Below are positions 28,367 to 36,439 of a DNA stretch of 64,000 nucleotides, piece by piece. The DNA is taken from positions 310,001 through 374,000 of the forward strand of contig NZ_SBLB01000005.1 in the NCBI RefSeq assembly GCF_004138325.1, in the 5' to 3' direction. How positions within the stretch are numbered: the first letter of the stretch is position 1; every line of letters begins with the position of its first letter. The notes beneath the pieces are model-generated. The model did not search any database, was not told the origin of the DNA, and saw only the letters and a list, made by a program, of their open reading frames with translations. A program made the translations under genes and the position numbers. The stretch comes from Spirosoma sordidisoli. Its GTDB lineage: Bacteria; Bacteroidota; Bacteroidia; Cytophagales; Spirosomataceae.

Positions 28367-29059
28367 TTACCATTGGGCAGTCGGCAGATGGGCCGATTGT
28401 AATTCGAGTTCAACGTCTTTCGACTGAATAGCCATTTTGTTCAGGGCGATGTAGATGGCTTTAACGGCGTTTTCGATCCGCTTCCAGCCTTCTTCGCTCC
28501 GCAGATCGATGCTGATCATGGTCCGGTCGTTCTGCGCCATGATCGTCAGATACGTCATCGCTCCCAAAATAACGGCTGAAATCGCCTGGGTGTCAGCGCC
28601 TTTTACGAAAGAGAGCTGGCTCACAAGCCGGGTCATTTCTTCGTCCTGCGCTCTGGCGGCTGTTTCAGCAATGGAATCATTTTCAATAACGGTCGCTTTC
28701 AGTACTTCGCGGGCTGCTTTGAAGGTTCTGAAATAGCGATACGTCTGGATTACCTGTCTGTACCAGATACGGGCAACATCTGAGTCGTGCAGCGGCCGAA
28801 TCTGATCCAATACTGCCGGATTGAAAACTGGAAACAGCTTTCCCATTTTCACGTAGTATTCGAGCAGGCCTTCCATGCCGCCAAAGTACCGGTAAATCAA
28901 GACCTTGCTGACGTTGGCTTTTTCAGCTACCCGGTTTACGCCAACCCCTTCAAGACCCCGCTCAGCAATAACCTCTTCCAGTGCTTCAACGATGCGCTGG
29001 GTGGTTTTGGCTCGGTTTCTCCTTACCTTTTCTTCTTTCTCCATAAGAATTGCATTCAT
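28367..29059 (-). CDS. TetR/AcrR-family transcriptional regulator
   Basis: 230 aa (225 if started at the second ATG, 29044). The N-terminal DNA-binding domain is recognisable at residues about 18-65: TTQRIVEALEEVIAERG, then the helix-turn-helix GVNRVAEKANVSKVLIYRYFGG. The C-terminal ligand/dimer domain is helical and unassigned. Such proteins usually repress neighbouring or own genes until a small hydrophobic ligand binds. No neighbour in the same operon points to the ligand, and the region upstream contains no gene for over 330 bp. Confidence 0.88.
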   Translation of the reverse strand: MNAILMEKEEKVRRNRAKTTQRIVEALEEVIAERGLEGVGVNRVAEKANVSKVLIYRYFGGMEGLLEYYVKMGKLFPVFNPAVLDQIRPLHDSDVARIWYRQVIQTYRYFRTFKAAREVLKATVIENDSIAETAARAQDEEMTRLVSQLSFVKGADTQAISAVILGAMTYLTIMAQNDRTMISIDLRSEEGWKRIENAVKAIYIALNKMAIQSKDVELELQSAHLPTAQW

Positions 29060-29393
29060 GATAATTCAAGCAAGTAGTTACACTTATTTGACTAGAATTC
29101 CCTACAAGGGTCACTACAATACACTTAAAACACCAAATTAACGCCATTAATTCTCTCGCTTTACGCTGGCTCCGGGTGTCCAAAACGGCCTTTACGGTAT
29201 AATCAAAGGGCCGAATGATTGTACAACCAAGAGACGGATATAGAAAGAAAATCTCTTCGATGTAACTTTTAATTGATAATAAGCAAAGGAAAGTATTTTT
29301 TAAACAGACAACAAAAAAAAACAAAATATAATGGTAAAAAATTACTAAGCAGATTTATAGCCTATCAATGACCTATAAAATGGGTATAAAACA
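29060..29393. other. AT-rich intergenic stretch, no gene seen
   Basis: About 330 bp between the TetR start and the tRNA-Gln terminator. It is AT-rich with long A-runs near 29310-29340. I find no conserved frame, RNA or clear dyad. It presumably holds the leftward promoter of the TetR gene. Confidence 0.6.
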
Positions 29394-29424
29394 CGAAAGC
29401 CGCCTGAAGATCAAGCGGCTTTCG
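29394..29424 (-). terminator. terminator of tRNA-Gln
   Basis: CGAAAGCCGC (29394-29403) pairs perfectly with GCGGCTTTCG (29415-29424). Read leftward the stem is followed by TGTTTTATACCCATTTT. It begins 6 bp past the tRNA 3' end. Confidence 0.85.
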
Positions 29425-29429
29425 GTAAG

Positions 29430-29500
29430 TAGCCCGAGAAGGATTCGAACCTCCACAAACAGAACCAAAATCTGTCGTACTACCCTTATACTATCGGGCT
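29430..29500 (-). tRNA. tRNA-Gln, anticodon TTG
   Basis: The 71-nt cloverleaf reads from 29500 to 29430. The seven-pair acceptor stem AGCCCGA/TCGGGCT carries discriminator A. The anticodon stem ACAGA/TCTGT encloses loop TTTTGGT with TTG at positions 34-36. The T-loop contains GGTTCGAATCC. CCA is not encoded. It is a stand-alone transcription unit with its own promoter and terminator. Confidence 0.97.
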
Positions 29501-29518
29501 GTTTTGCATTTGCGAGTG

Positions 29519-29552
29519 CAAAGATAACGTATTTCTATGCGTAAATGCAAAA
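29519..29552 (-). promoter_or_regulatory. promoter of tRNA-Gln
   Basis: On the minus strand, TTTTG (29552-29548) and TATCTTTG (29526-29519) are 21 bp apart. This is a full match to the Bacteroidota -33/-7 consensus, with the start expected about a dozen bases before the tRNA. Confidence 0.65.
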
Positions 29553-29616
29553 CCATTTTTCAAAAAAAAGAGACTCAAACAGGGTACTGAGCCTGTCCGT
29601 GCTGATAATCAGTCGG

Positions 29617-30501
29617 TCAGGCTACCGATAAACCGTCGATTGTTACGGCCGGACTTATTTTTTTGACCAGTCCCTGCAATACTTTACCCGGGCCGCTCTC
29701 GATAAATTCGGTAGCGCCGTCGGTTACCATCTGTTCAACGGACTGGGTCCACCGAACGGGCGAGGTGAGCTGGGCAATCAGGTTGGCTTTGATCTGCGCC
29801 GGATCGGTAGCCGGGCGGGCGTCTACGTTCTGATAGACCGGACAGCGCGGCTGGGCAAATGTCATATTGGTAACGGCCTGGGCAAACTCGTCGCGGGCGG
29901 GTTCCATAAAAGGCGAGTGGAACGCACCTCCCACGGCCAATGGTAACACCCGCCGGGCACCGGTTGCCTTGAGTCGCTCACCCGCCAGCTCGATCCCCGC
30001 CATACTCCCCGAGATCACGACCTGGCCGGGGCAGTTATAATTGGCCGGCACCACAATCTCTTCCGTTACTTCGGCGCAGATCCGCTCAATTACATCGTCG
30101 GCCAGTCCGAGCACCGCAGCCATGGTCGACGGGGTAATCTCGCAGGCGCGCTGCATGGCCGTTGCCCGGATCGACGCCAGCCGGAGCCCATCCTCGAACG
30201 ACAGCACACCAGCCGCCGTCAATGCCGACAGTTCGCCGAGTGAATGCCCCGCTACCATATCGGGAGAAAACGAGTCGGTGGTGAGCGCCAGCACGACGCC
30301 ATGCAGAAAAACGGCGGGCTGCGTATAAATTGTTTGTTTAAGGTCCTCGTCGGTTCCTTCAAACATGATCCGGGTCAGATCGTAGCCGAGGATCTGGTTG
30401 GCCTGGTCAAAAAGGGAGCGGGCCGCTTCTGACTGTTGATAAAGGTCATGGCCCATGCCGCGGAACTGCGACCCCTGGCCGGGAAAAACATATGCTTTCA
30501 T
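29617..30501 (-). CDS. fabD: malonyl-CoA:ACP transacylase
   Basis: 294 aa. Transfers malonyl from CoA to acyl carrier protein in fatty-acid synthesis, cytoplasmic. The N-terminus MKAYVFPGQGSQFRGMG fixes the start at 30501; a frame extending to 30561 would add 20 residues not typical of the family. Catalytic Ser87 lies in AGHSLGEL, Arg112 follows in the RATAMQ block, and His195 is in GGAFHSPFM. The usual length is about 290-310. It stands alone, with no other fab gene beside it. Upstream in the divergent direction lies the sdh operon, 252 bp away. Confidence 0.95.
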   Translation of the reverse strand: MKAYVFPGQGSQFRGMGHDLYQQSEAARSLFDQANQILGYDLTRIMFEGTDEDLKQTIYTQPAVFLHGVVLALTTDSFSPDMVAGHSLGELSALTAAGVLSFEDGLRLASIRATAMQRACEITPSTMAAVLGLADDVIERICAEVTEEIVVPANYNCPGQVVISGSMAGIELAGERLKATGARRVLPLAVGGAFHSPFMEPARDEFAQAVTNMTFAQPRCPVYQNVDARPATDPAQIKANLIAQLTSPVRWTQSVEQMVTDGATEFIESGPGKVLQGLVKKISPAVTIDGLSVA

Positions 30502-30658
30502 AGAAGAATAAAACGGCACCAAGCCATTTGTCGGAGCAAAGTAAAGGGGTTCGGTCGGCAAACAAAAACTTTGGACATCCGGTTAGGGACGCACGTTGTT
30601 TGTGTAATTTTTATAGGCAATAAATTAGACATAAACCAGCGTCTGCAGGGCACAAATC

Positions 30659-30689
30659 TTGTTTGCGTCGCGTTTGTGATATAGTTTTG
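30659..30689 (+). promoter_or_regulatory. candidate promoter of the sdh operon
   Basis: TTG at 30659-30661 and TAGTTTTG at 30682-30689 are 20 bp apart, a good match to the Bacteroidota consensus. The predicted transcript starts about 57 nt before the sdhC start codon. Confidence 0.5.
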
Positions 30690-30753
30690 ATGCGCCATTG
30701 AAACTGGCTATTTTTCACTTGTTTACAACTACTTCTTTCGTGTCGTTCACCGT

Positions 30754-31449
30754 ATGGCTTGGGTAACACAAACACTATCCAGCTCCCTCGGCCGCAAGGT
30801 CATCATGTCATTGACGGGGCTGTTTCTGAGTACTTTCCTCATTGTACACATGGCTGGTAATCTCCAGCTGTTCAAGGCCGATGGCGGTCGGGCGTTTAAC
30901 GAGTACACCTACTTCATGACGCACAATCCGCTCATCATTACGGTCTCGTATCTGCTCTACACCTCCATTCTGGTTCATGCCCTGATGGCGCTCGTGCTGA
31001 CGCGGCATAACTCAGCATCGCGGCCGGTTAAGTACGCCTACAGTAAACCAGAGGCCAACAGCCCCTGGGCATCGCGCAACATGGGTATTCTGGGTACGGT
31101 ACTGCTGGTATTCATTATCATTCACATGCGCACGTTCTGGTACGAGATGCACTTTGGCTCGGTTCCGATGGCCGAGTATGACGGCAAGCAGTACAAAGAT
31201 CTGTACGCCGTTGTGAAAGTAGCGTTTGCGGAGTGGTGGTACGTGCTGTTGTACGTACTGTCGATGGTTGCGGTGGGCTATCACCTGGCCCATGGTTTCC
31301 AGAGTGGGTTTCAGACGCTGGGGGTTCGGCACCCGAAGTACACGCCTATCATCGAAACGGTAGGCCGGTATTTCTTTGCCTTCATCATTCCGGCGGCTTT
31401 TGCGGCCATGCCGATTTACGTGTTTTTGCAAGTTCACGGGATATTATAA
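30754..31449 (+). CDS. sdhC: succinate dehydrogenase/fumarate reductase cytochrome b subunit
   Basis: 231 aa. Membrane anchor of complex II of the type in which one five-helix protein holds haem b and passes electrons to menaquinone. Five hydrophobic helices are visible at about 16-35, 58-83, 110-128, 160-182 and 204-226. Histidines suited to haem ligation are at 32, 75, 124, 177 and 180. The absence of a separate sdhD fits this class. First gene of the sdhC-A-B operon; the next gene begins 90 bp on, after an imperfect inverted repeat. Confidence 0.93.
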   Translation: MAWVTQTLSSSLGRKVIMSLTGLFLSTFLIVHMAGNLQLFKADGGRAFNEYTYFMTHNPLIITVSYLLYTSILVHALMALVLTRHNSASRPVKYAYSKPEANSPWASRNMGILGTVLLVFIIIHMRTFWYEMHFGSVPMAEYDGKQYKDLYAVVKVAFAEWWYVLLYVLSMVAVGYHLAHGFQSGFQTLGVRHPKYTPIIETVGRYFFAFIIPAAFAAMPIYVFLQVHGIL

Positions 31450-31454
31450 AATGA

Positions 31455-31531
31455 GTGAATCAATGGTTGAGCGATTAAGCGCATAGCTGGCTTATCCCGG
31501 CAATGACTCAATCGATCAACCGCCTAATCAC
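31455..31531 (+). repeat. imperfect inverted repeat in sdhC-sdhA spacer
   Basis: 31455-31479 and 31507-31531 pair at about 17 of 25 positions around the core GGTTGA-CGATT. It fills most of the 90-bp spacer. It may stabilise or process the mRNA, or be a remnant of a small mobile repeat. Confidence 0.45.
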
Positions 31532-31539
31532 AACTGACT

Positions 31540-33477
31540 ATGAAGCTGGATTCAAAGATTCCCGAGGGGCCGTTAGCCGAGAAGTGGGCCCGGCATAAGT
31601 TCGGCTTGAAGCTGGTAAACCCGGCGAACAAGCGGAAGTACGATATCATTGTCGTTGGTACGGGGCTGGCCGGCGCGTCGGCCGCAGCCTCGCTGGCGGA
31701 GCTGGGCTATAATGTAAAAGCCCTTACGTTCCACGATAGCGCCCGTCGGGCGCACTCCATTGCCGCCCAGGGTGGTATCAACGCAGCTAAAAATTATCAG
31801 AACGACGGTGACTCGGTCTTCCGGCTGTTCTACGACACCATCAAAGGAGGTGACTACCGTGCCCGCGAAGGCAACGTGTATCGCCTGGCCGAGGTGAGTG
31901 TTAATATCATTGACCAGTGCGTAGCGCAGGGCGTTCCGTTTGCGCGGGAGTACGGCGGTCTGCTGGCCAACCGTTCGTTCGGGGGCGCTCAGGTATCGCG
32001 GACGTTCTACGCCCGGGGCCAGACCGGGCAGCAGCTGCTGCTGGGCGCTTACTCGGCACTGAGTCGGCAGGTGACTACCGGTAAGGTGAAAATGCTGACC
32101 CGTACCGAACTGCTCGACATCGTAGTGGAAGGCGGTAAAGCCCGCGGCATCGTAACCCGCAACCTGATTACGGGTAAGATAGAATCGCACTCGGCCCATG
32201 CGGTGCTGCTGTGTACGGGTGGCTACGGCAACGTGTTCTACCTCTCGACCAACGCCATGAACTCCAACGTGACGGCGGCCTGGCGGGCTCACAAACACGG
32301 GGCTCTGTTTGCCAACCCCTGCTTCACCCAGATTCACCCGACCTGTATTCCGGTAAAAGGCGATTACCAGTCGAAGCTGACGCTGATGTCGGAGTCGCTC
32401 CGGAACGACGGGCGCGTATGGGTGCCCAAAACCAAGGAAGACGCCGAAAAAATCCGGAAAGGTCAGCTCAAACCAACCGACCTTAAGGAAGAAGACCGGG
32501 ATTACTTCCTGGAACGGCGCTACCCATCGTTCGGTAACCTCGTTCCGCGCGACGTAGCCTCCCGGAACGCCAAATACGTCTGCGACGAAGGTCGCGGAGT
32601 CAGTAAAACAGGTCTGGCGGTTTATCTCGATTTTGCCGATGCCATCAAGCGCGACGGTCGTAAAACCATCGAAGCGAAGTACGGCAACCTGTTCGAGATG
32701 TACGAAAAGATTGTTGACGACAATCCGTACGAGACGCCGATGATGATCTACCCGGCTGTTCACTATACGATGGGTGGCCTGTGGGTCGATTACAACCTGA
32801 TGACGAGCATTCCGGGCCTGTACGCGCTCGGTGAAGCCAACTTCTCGGACCACGGCGCCAACCGCCTTGGGGCCTCGGCGCTGATGCAGGGCCTGGCCGA
32901 CGGGTACTTCGTTATTCCGTATACGGTAGGTGACTACCTGGCTACCATCGGCCCGGCCGACAAACTGCCCGTCGATGCGCCTGCGTTCAAAGAAGCGGAA
33001 CAACGCGTAACGGACCAGATTCAGCGGCTGCTGTCGATCAAGGGAACAAAGCCCGTCGACGAGTTCCACCGCCAGCTGGGTCTGATCATGTGGGATTACT
33101 GCGGTATGTCGCGCAACGCCGAGGGACTGAAAAAAGCCAAGAAGATGATTCAGGATCTGAAGGCCGAGTTCTGGAGTAACGTGCGGATCATGGGCGAAAA
33201 CGAAGAAATGAACCAGTCGCTCGAAGGAGCCGGTCGCGTGGCCGATTTCATCGAGCTGGGTGCGTTGATGGTCGACGATGCGCTTAACCGGGAAGAATCC
33301 TGCGGTGGCCACTTCCGCGAGGAGCACCAGACCGAAGACGGCGAGGCCCTGCGCGACGACGCTAACTTTGCCTACGTAGCGGCCTGGGAATACCAGGGCG
33401 AGAACCAGCCCGAAACGCTCCATAAAGAAATACTGGAGTTCGAAAACGTGAAGCTGACGCAGCGTAGCTATAAATAA
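31540..33477 (+). CDS. sdhA: succinate dehydrogenase/fumarate reductase flavoprotein subunit
   Basis: 645 aa. Oxidises succinate to fumarate (TCA cycle) on the cytoplasmic face of the membrane. FAD dinucleotide fold [10 protein letters not shown] at residues 40-49. The covalent-flavin histidine is His72 in [12 protein letters not shown]. Further family blocks are [37 protein letters not shown] (substrate-binding His/Arg region) and [14 protein letters not shown]. Length is typical of the Bacteroidota/Bacillus class. It is the middle gene of the operon. Confidence 0.96.
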   Translation: MKLDSKIPEGPLAEKWARHKFGLKLVNPANKRKYDIIVVGTGLAGASAAASLAELGYNVKALTFHDSARRAHSIAAQGGINAAKNYQNDGDSVFRLFYDTIKGGDYRAREGNVYRLAEVSVNIIDQCVAQGVPFAREYGGLLANRSFGGAQVSRTFYARGQTGQQLLLGAYSALSRQVTTGKVKMLTRTELLDIVVEGGKARGIVTRNLITGKIESHSAHAVLLCTGGYGNVFYLSTNAMNSNVTAAWRAHKHGALFANPCFTQIHPTCIPVKGDYQSKLTLMSESLRNDGRVWVPKTKEDAEKIRKGQLKPTDLKEEDRDYFLERRYPSFGNLVPRDVASRNAKYVCDEGRGVSKTGLAVYLDFADAIKRDGRKTIEAKYGNLFEMYEKIVDDNPYETPMMIYPAVHYTMGGLWVDYNLMTSIPGLYALGEANFSDHGANRLGASALMQGLADGYFVIPYTVGDYLATIGPADKLPVDAPAFKEAEQRVTDQIQRLLSIKGTKPVDEFHRQLGLIMWDYCGMSRNAEGLKKAKKMIQDLKAEFWSNVRIMGENEEMNQSLEGAGRVADFIELGALMVDDALNREESCGGHFREEHQTEDGEALRDDANFAYVAAWEYQGENQPETLHKEILEFENVKLTQRSYK

Positions 33478-33482
33478 ATGAT

Positions 33483-33557
33483 GGGTTTTCGGTTTTCGTT
33501 TTCCGGTCATGCCCAACCCGGGTAAAGACCCATCGAAAACCACAAACCGAAAATCCC
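33483..33557 (+). repeat. imperfect inverted repeat in sdhA-sdhB spacer
   Basis: The left arm near 33483-33506 (GGGTTTTCGGTTTTCG core) can pair with 33532-33557 (CGAAAACC...CCGAAAATCCC) with two bulges, about 20 pairs. It sits in the 110-bp spacer and resembles in placement the repeat before sdhA. Confidence 0.45.
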
Positions 33558-33587
33558 GGCGGGGGACCGCGTAAAACCCATCAAACA

Positions 33588-34346
33588 ATGAAGATCAACT
33601 TAAAAGTCTGGAGACAGAAAAATAATAATACCCCAGGCAAACTGGTCGAGTACCAACTCGATAACATCTCGCCGGATATGTCGTTCCTGGAAATGTTCGA
33701 CGTGCTGAATGGCGAGCTGACCAAAAAGGGCGAAGAGATCGTTGCCTTTGACCACGACTGCCGCGAAGGTATCTGTGGTTCCTGCTCGATGTATATCAAC
33801 GGCCGCGCCCACGGGCCGCAGACGGGAGCCACGACCTGCCAGCTGCACATGCGTTCGTTCAACGACGGCGACACTATTGTGGTCGAGCCATGGCGGGCGC
33901 GGGCCTTCCCGGTTATCAAAGACCTGGTCGTTGACCGGTCGGCGTTTGACCGGGTTATTCAGGCCGGTGGTTACGTATCGGTGAACACGGGCTCGGCGCG
34001 TGACGCGAACGAAATCCTGATTCCGCGTACGGTGGCCGATGAGGCTATGGATGCCGCTGCCTGCATTGGCTGTGGCGCCTGCGTAGCGGCCTGCAAGAAC
34101 GCATCGGCAATGCTGTTCGTATCGGCTAAGGTATCCCAGCTGGCTATTCTGCCGCAGGGTAAGGCCGAGAGCCAGCAGCGGGCCGAGCGGATGGTGGCTC
34201 AGATGGATGCCGAAGGTTTCGGCGCCTGCTCCTTTACCGGCGCCTGCTCGGTCGAGTGCCCCAAGTCGATTTCGCTCGACCATATCGCCCGCATGAACCG
34301 GGAATATCTGGGTGCCAAGCTGACCTCCGACAACGTTCAGGGATAA
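33588..34346 (+). CDS. sdhB: succinate dehydrogenase/fumarate reductase iron-sulfur subunit
   Basis: 252 aa. Relays electrons from the flavin to the SdhC haem. The [2Fe-2S] ligands are Cys58, Cys63, Cys66 and Cys84 (CREGICGSC). The [4Fe-4S]/[3Fe-4S] ligands come from [11 protein letters not shown] (Cys159, 162, 165, 169) and [12 protein letters not shown] (Cys214, 220, 224). All expected cysteines are present. Last gene of the operon, followed after 20 bp by a textbook terminator. Confidence 0.96.
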   Translation: MKINLKVWRQKNNNTPGKLVEYQLDNISPDMSFLEMFDVLNGELTKKGEEIVAFDHDCREGICGSCSMYINGRAHGPQTGATTCQLHMRSFNDGDTIVVEPWRARAFPVIKDLVVDRSAFDRVIQAGGYVSVNTGSARDANEILIPRTVADEAMDAAACIGCGACVAACKNASAMLFVSAKVSQLAILPQGKAESQQRAERMVAQMDAEGFGACSFTGACSVECPKSISLDHIARMNREYLGAKLTSDNVQG

Positions 34347-34366
34347 GCAGCGTAAGCACATCATAC

Positions 34367-34402
34367 AAGCGGGCTCTTTCAGCGAAAGAGCCCGCTTTTT
34401 TT
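34367..34402 (+). terminator. rho-independent terminator of the sdh operon
   Basis: AAGCGGGCTCTTTC (34367-34380) pairs perfectly with 34384-34397 around AGC, directly followed by a run of T to 34402. Confidence 0.95.
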
Positions 34403-34412
34403 GTTCCTTTCT

Positions 34413-34955
34413 CTACCGATGCTGCGCTGTTAAGGCCCTAACGGGCCAGCGCATTGGTAGCATCGTTCAGGATCGCCCCTGACCCGTCAGGGTAAGAGCA
34501 GCGTAGCGTCGTCGGTGGCATCATCCGTTGTCAAGATCATCCCTGGCCCGTTAGGGCCCAAACAGCGCAGCGTCGGTAGCGAAGCGGGGTCAGCAAACAC
34601 AATGTGCCGTCAGGTACATCACAGCGCAGCGTGGGTAGCATCATGGGAGCGGACCCCGATAAAAGCCATATACCGTCAGGGACATAACAGGTTAGGTACC
34701 TGACGGCACCTGGTTCCCACCTGGAGGGATGTTTTCTACCGACGCTACGCTGTGATGGCCCTGACGGGCCAGGGATTGATGGGCGCCTGTCGATTCCTAC
34801 CGACGCTACGCTGTTTGGGCCCTGACGGGCCAGGGATGATCTGGGTACCCGACGGGGCTACCGACGCTGCGCTGTTCTGGCCCTGACGGGCCGTAGATGA
34901 TCTCGACAACCGAGCGATGCTACCCACGCTACGCTGTGATGGTACAGACAGGGCT
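34413..34955. repeat. array A of a 35-bp hairpin repeat, about eight units in two orientations
   Basis: The unit in forward sense is CTACCGACGCTRCGCTGT, then 2-4 variable bases, then a stem with TGAC loop, either GGCCC-TGAC-GGGCC or GTACC-TGAC-GGCAC. Forward units begin at 34413 (variant), 34736, 34797, 34858 and 34920 (degenerate end). Reverse units occupy about 34481-34517, 34545-34579 and 34604-34639. Lone stems lie at 34671-34690, 34695-34710 and 34844-34858. The last four forward units repeat every 61-62 bp with non-identical 26-bp spacers. Reverse units lie mainly left and forward units right, so the whole array is roughly palindromic. The rest of the gap to 35115 shows nothing else. 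A second array is at 54334-54712. This resembles REP/BIME-type repeats; no protein is encoded. Confidence 0.85.
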
Positions 34956-35115
34956 TGGCTTTTGCCGGAGTTCACGTTAATCCAGAGTGATTTAAACTGG
35001 CAAAAAAGCCGTCTGTGTAAAAGGCAGGGATAACGGTTGAGGTTTACAGTACCTTTTAATCGCTAATTCACAGTGAGTTGGCAGTGGTCATTCACCCGGA
35101 GACGGTAATCGTATC

Positions 35116-36282
35116 ATGTTTACAAAGAAAACAAAGGCTGGAAAACCGGCCAGCTCACCCAAATCTGCGCTCCGCGAATGGGCCGATTCGATCCTGTTTG
35201 CCGTGGTGGCCGCTACGCTGATCCGATTCCTGACCTTCGAAGCGTATGCCATTCCGACGCCATCCATGGAGCAAAGCCTGTTCGTGGGCGATTATCTGTT
35301 TGTGAGCAAACTGCACTACGGAGCCCGCACACCTAAAACGCCGTTGCAGATACCACTTACCCACCAGAAAATCTGGGGTACCGACCTGCCGGCTTTCAGT
35401 ACCGCGATTCAACTGCCTTCGTTCCGGCTGCCGGGCTTTTCGCACGTAAAAAGGGGCGATGTGGTGGTCTTCAACTACCCCGCGCCCCGGGCCGATGAGG
35501 CTGGCTACCCCAGCGATCTGAAAACCAATTTTATCAAGCGATGCGTGGCACTCCCGGGCGATGTCGTGGCTATCCGGGCGGGGCAGGTGTTGGTGAACAA
35601 CAGTCCCCTGGCCGTTCCGGTGAAGGCGCAGCAAAGCTATTTTATGAAAACGACCGAAGTGCTCGACGAGCGCTTTTTCCGGAAATATGGCATCGTCAAC
35701 GATTTCAACTCCGCGGAGGGGCCGTTTATTAACTGGCAGCCGCTGGAAGCCGTTGACGAAGCGACAAAGAGGCCGGTGCTGGTAGGGTATCGGGTTCACG
35801 CCAGCGAAACCATCATCAATCAGTTTAAAACCTTTAGCTGGATAAGCAGCGTCGAACCGATGCTGGAGCAACCGGGTCGGGCACAACCTGGTATCTACGG
35901 CTCGTCTGTGTTTCCCTGGAACCTGGATAACTTCGGCCCACTTACGGTACCTAAGAAAGGCATGACCGTACCCATCAACGAGCAGACCATTGCGGTCTAT
36001 GGCCCCGTCATCGAGCGCTACGAAGGCCAGACCAATGTGCGGCTAACTCCAGCGACGGTAACCATCGACGGACGCGCCATGACGTCGTATACCTTTCGGC
36101 AGGATTATTACTTCATGATGGGCGACCATCGGCATAATTCCGAAGATTCCCGCTTCTGGGGCTTCGTACCCGACGACCACGTTATCGGAAAAGCCGTACT
36201 GGTCTGGCTGTCGATCGATCCCGTTCCGGCCGACGTCTGGCATAAAATCCGCTGGAACCACCTGTTCAGCCTGGTCGACTGA
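35116..36282 (+). CDS. lepB: signal peptidase I
   Basis: 388 aa. Membrane serine protease that cleaves signal peptides of exported proteins. A single N-terminal membrane anchor spans about residues 23-42. Catalytic Ser50 lies in PTPSMEQSL, and the general base is Lys141 in NFIKRCVALPGD. The C-terminal box MMGDHRHNSEDSRFWGFVP carries the conserved GDN/S-S-R-W-type pattern. There is a long insertion between the serine and lysine boxes and another before the last box, as in other Bacteroidota enzymes. The gene stands alone downstream of repeat array A. Confidence 0.93.
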   Translation: MFTKKTKAGKPASSPKSALREWADSILFAVVAATLIRFLTFEAYAIPTPSMEQSLFVGDYLFVSKLHYGARTPKTPLQIPLTHQKIWGTDLPAFSTAIQLPSFRLPGFSHVKRGDVVVFNYPAPRADEAGYPSDLKTNFIKRCVALPGDVVAIRAGQVLVNNSPLAVPVKAQQSYFMKTTEVLDERFFRKYGIVNDFNSAEGPFINWQPLEAVDEATKRPVLVGYRVHASETIINQFKTFSWISSVEPMLEQPGRAQPGIYGSSVFPWNLDNFGPLTVPKKGMTVPINEQTIAVYGPVIERYEGQTNVRLTPATVTIDGRAMTSYTFRQDYYFMMGDHRHNSEDSRFWGFVPDDHVIGKAVLVWLSIDPVPADVWHKIRWNHLFSLVD

Positions 36283-36439
36283 GGCAGCCTGGCCAGAACG
36301 GGTCAAACCGGTCGAGTCTATACGTTGATGGTGGCGAAAGGGCGTCAGCGTTTCCAGAAGTAATCATATGGAAATAATTAGGAATAGCCAGATCTAGTCA
36401 CTGCTGATTTACGTATTTTGGGCAGCTAAACGGCTCAAA

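Noticed and set aside
34736..34955. CRISPR array
   Set aside because: Period of 61-62 bp and 26-bp spacers look CRISPR-like, but repeats vary, occur in both orientations in one array, reappear at 54.3 kb with other spacing, and no cas gene is present.
34515..34975. Short peptides with repeated GPKQRSVGS words encoded in the repeat array
   Set aside because: They arise from translating the hairpin repeat in several frames; no start context or conservation of frame between arrays.
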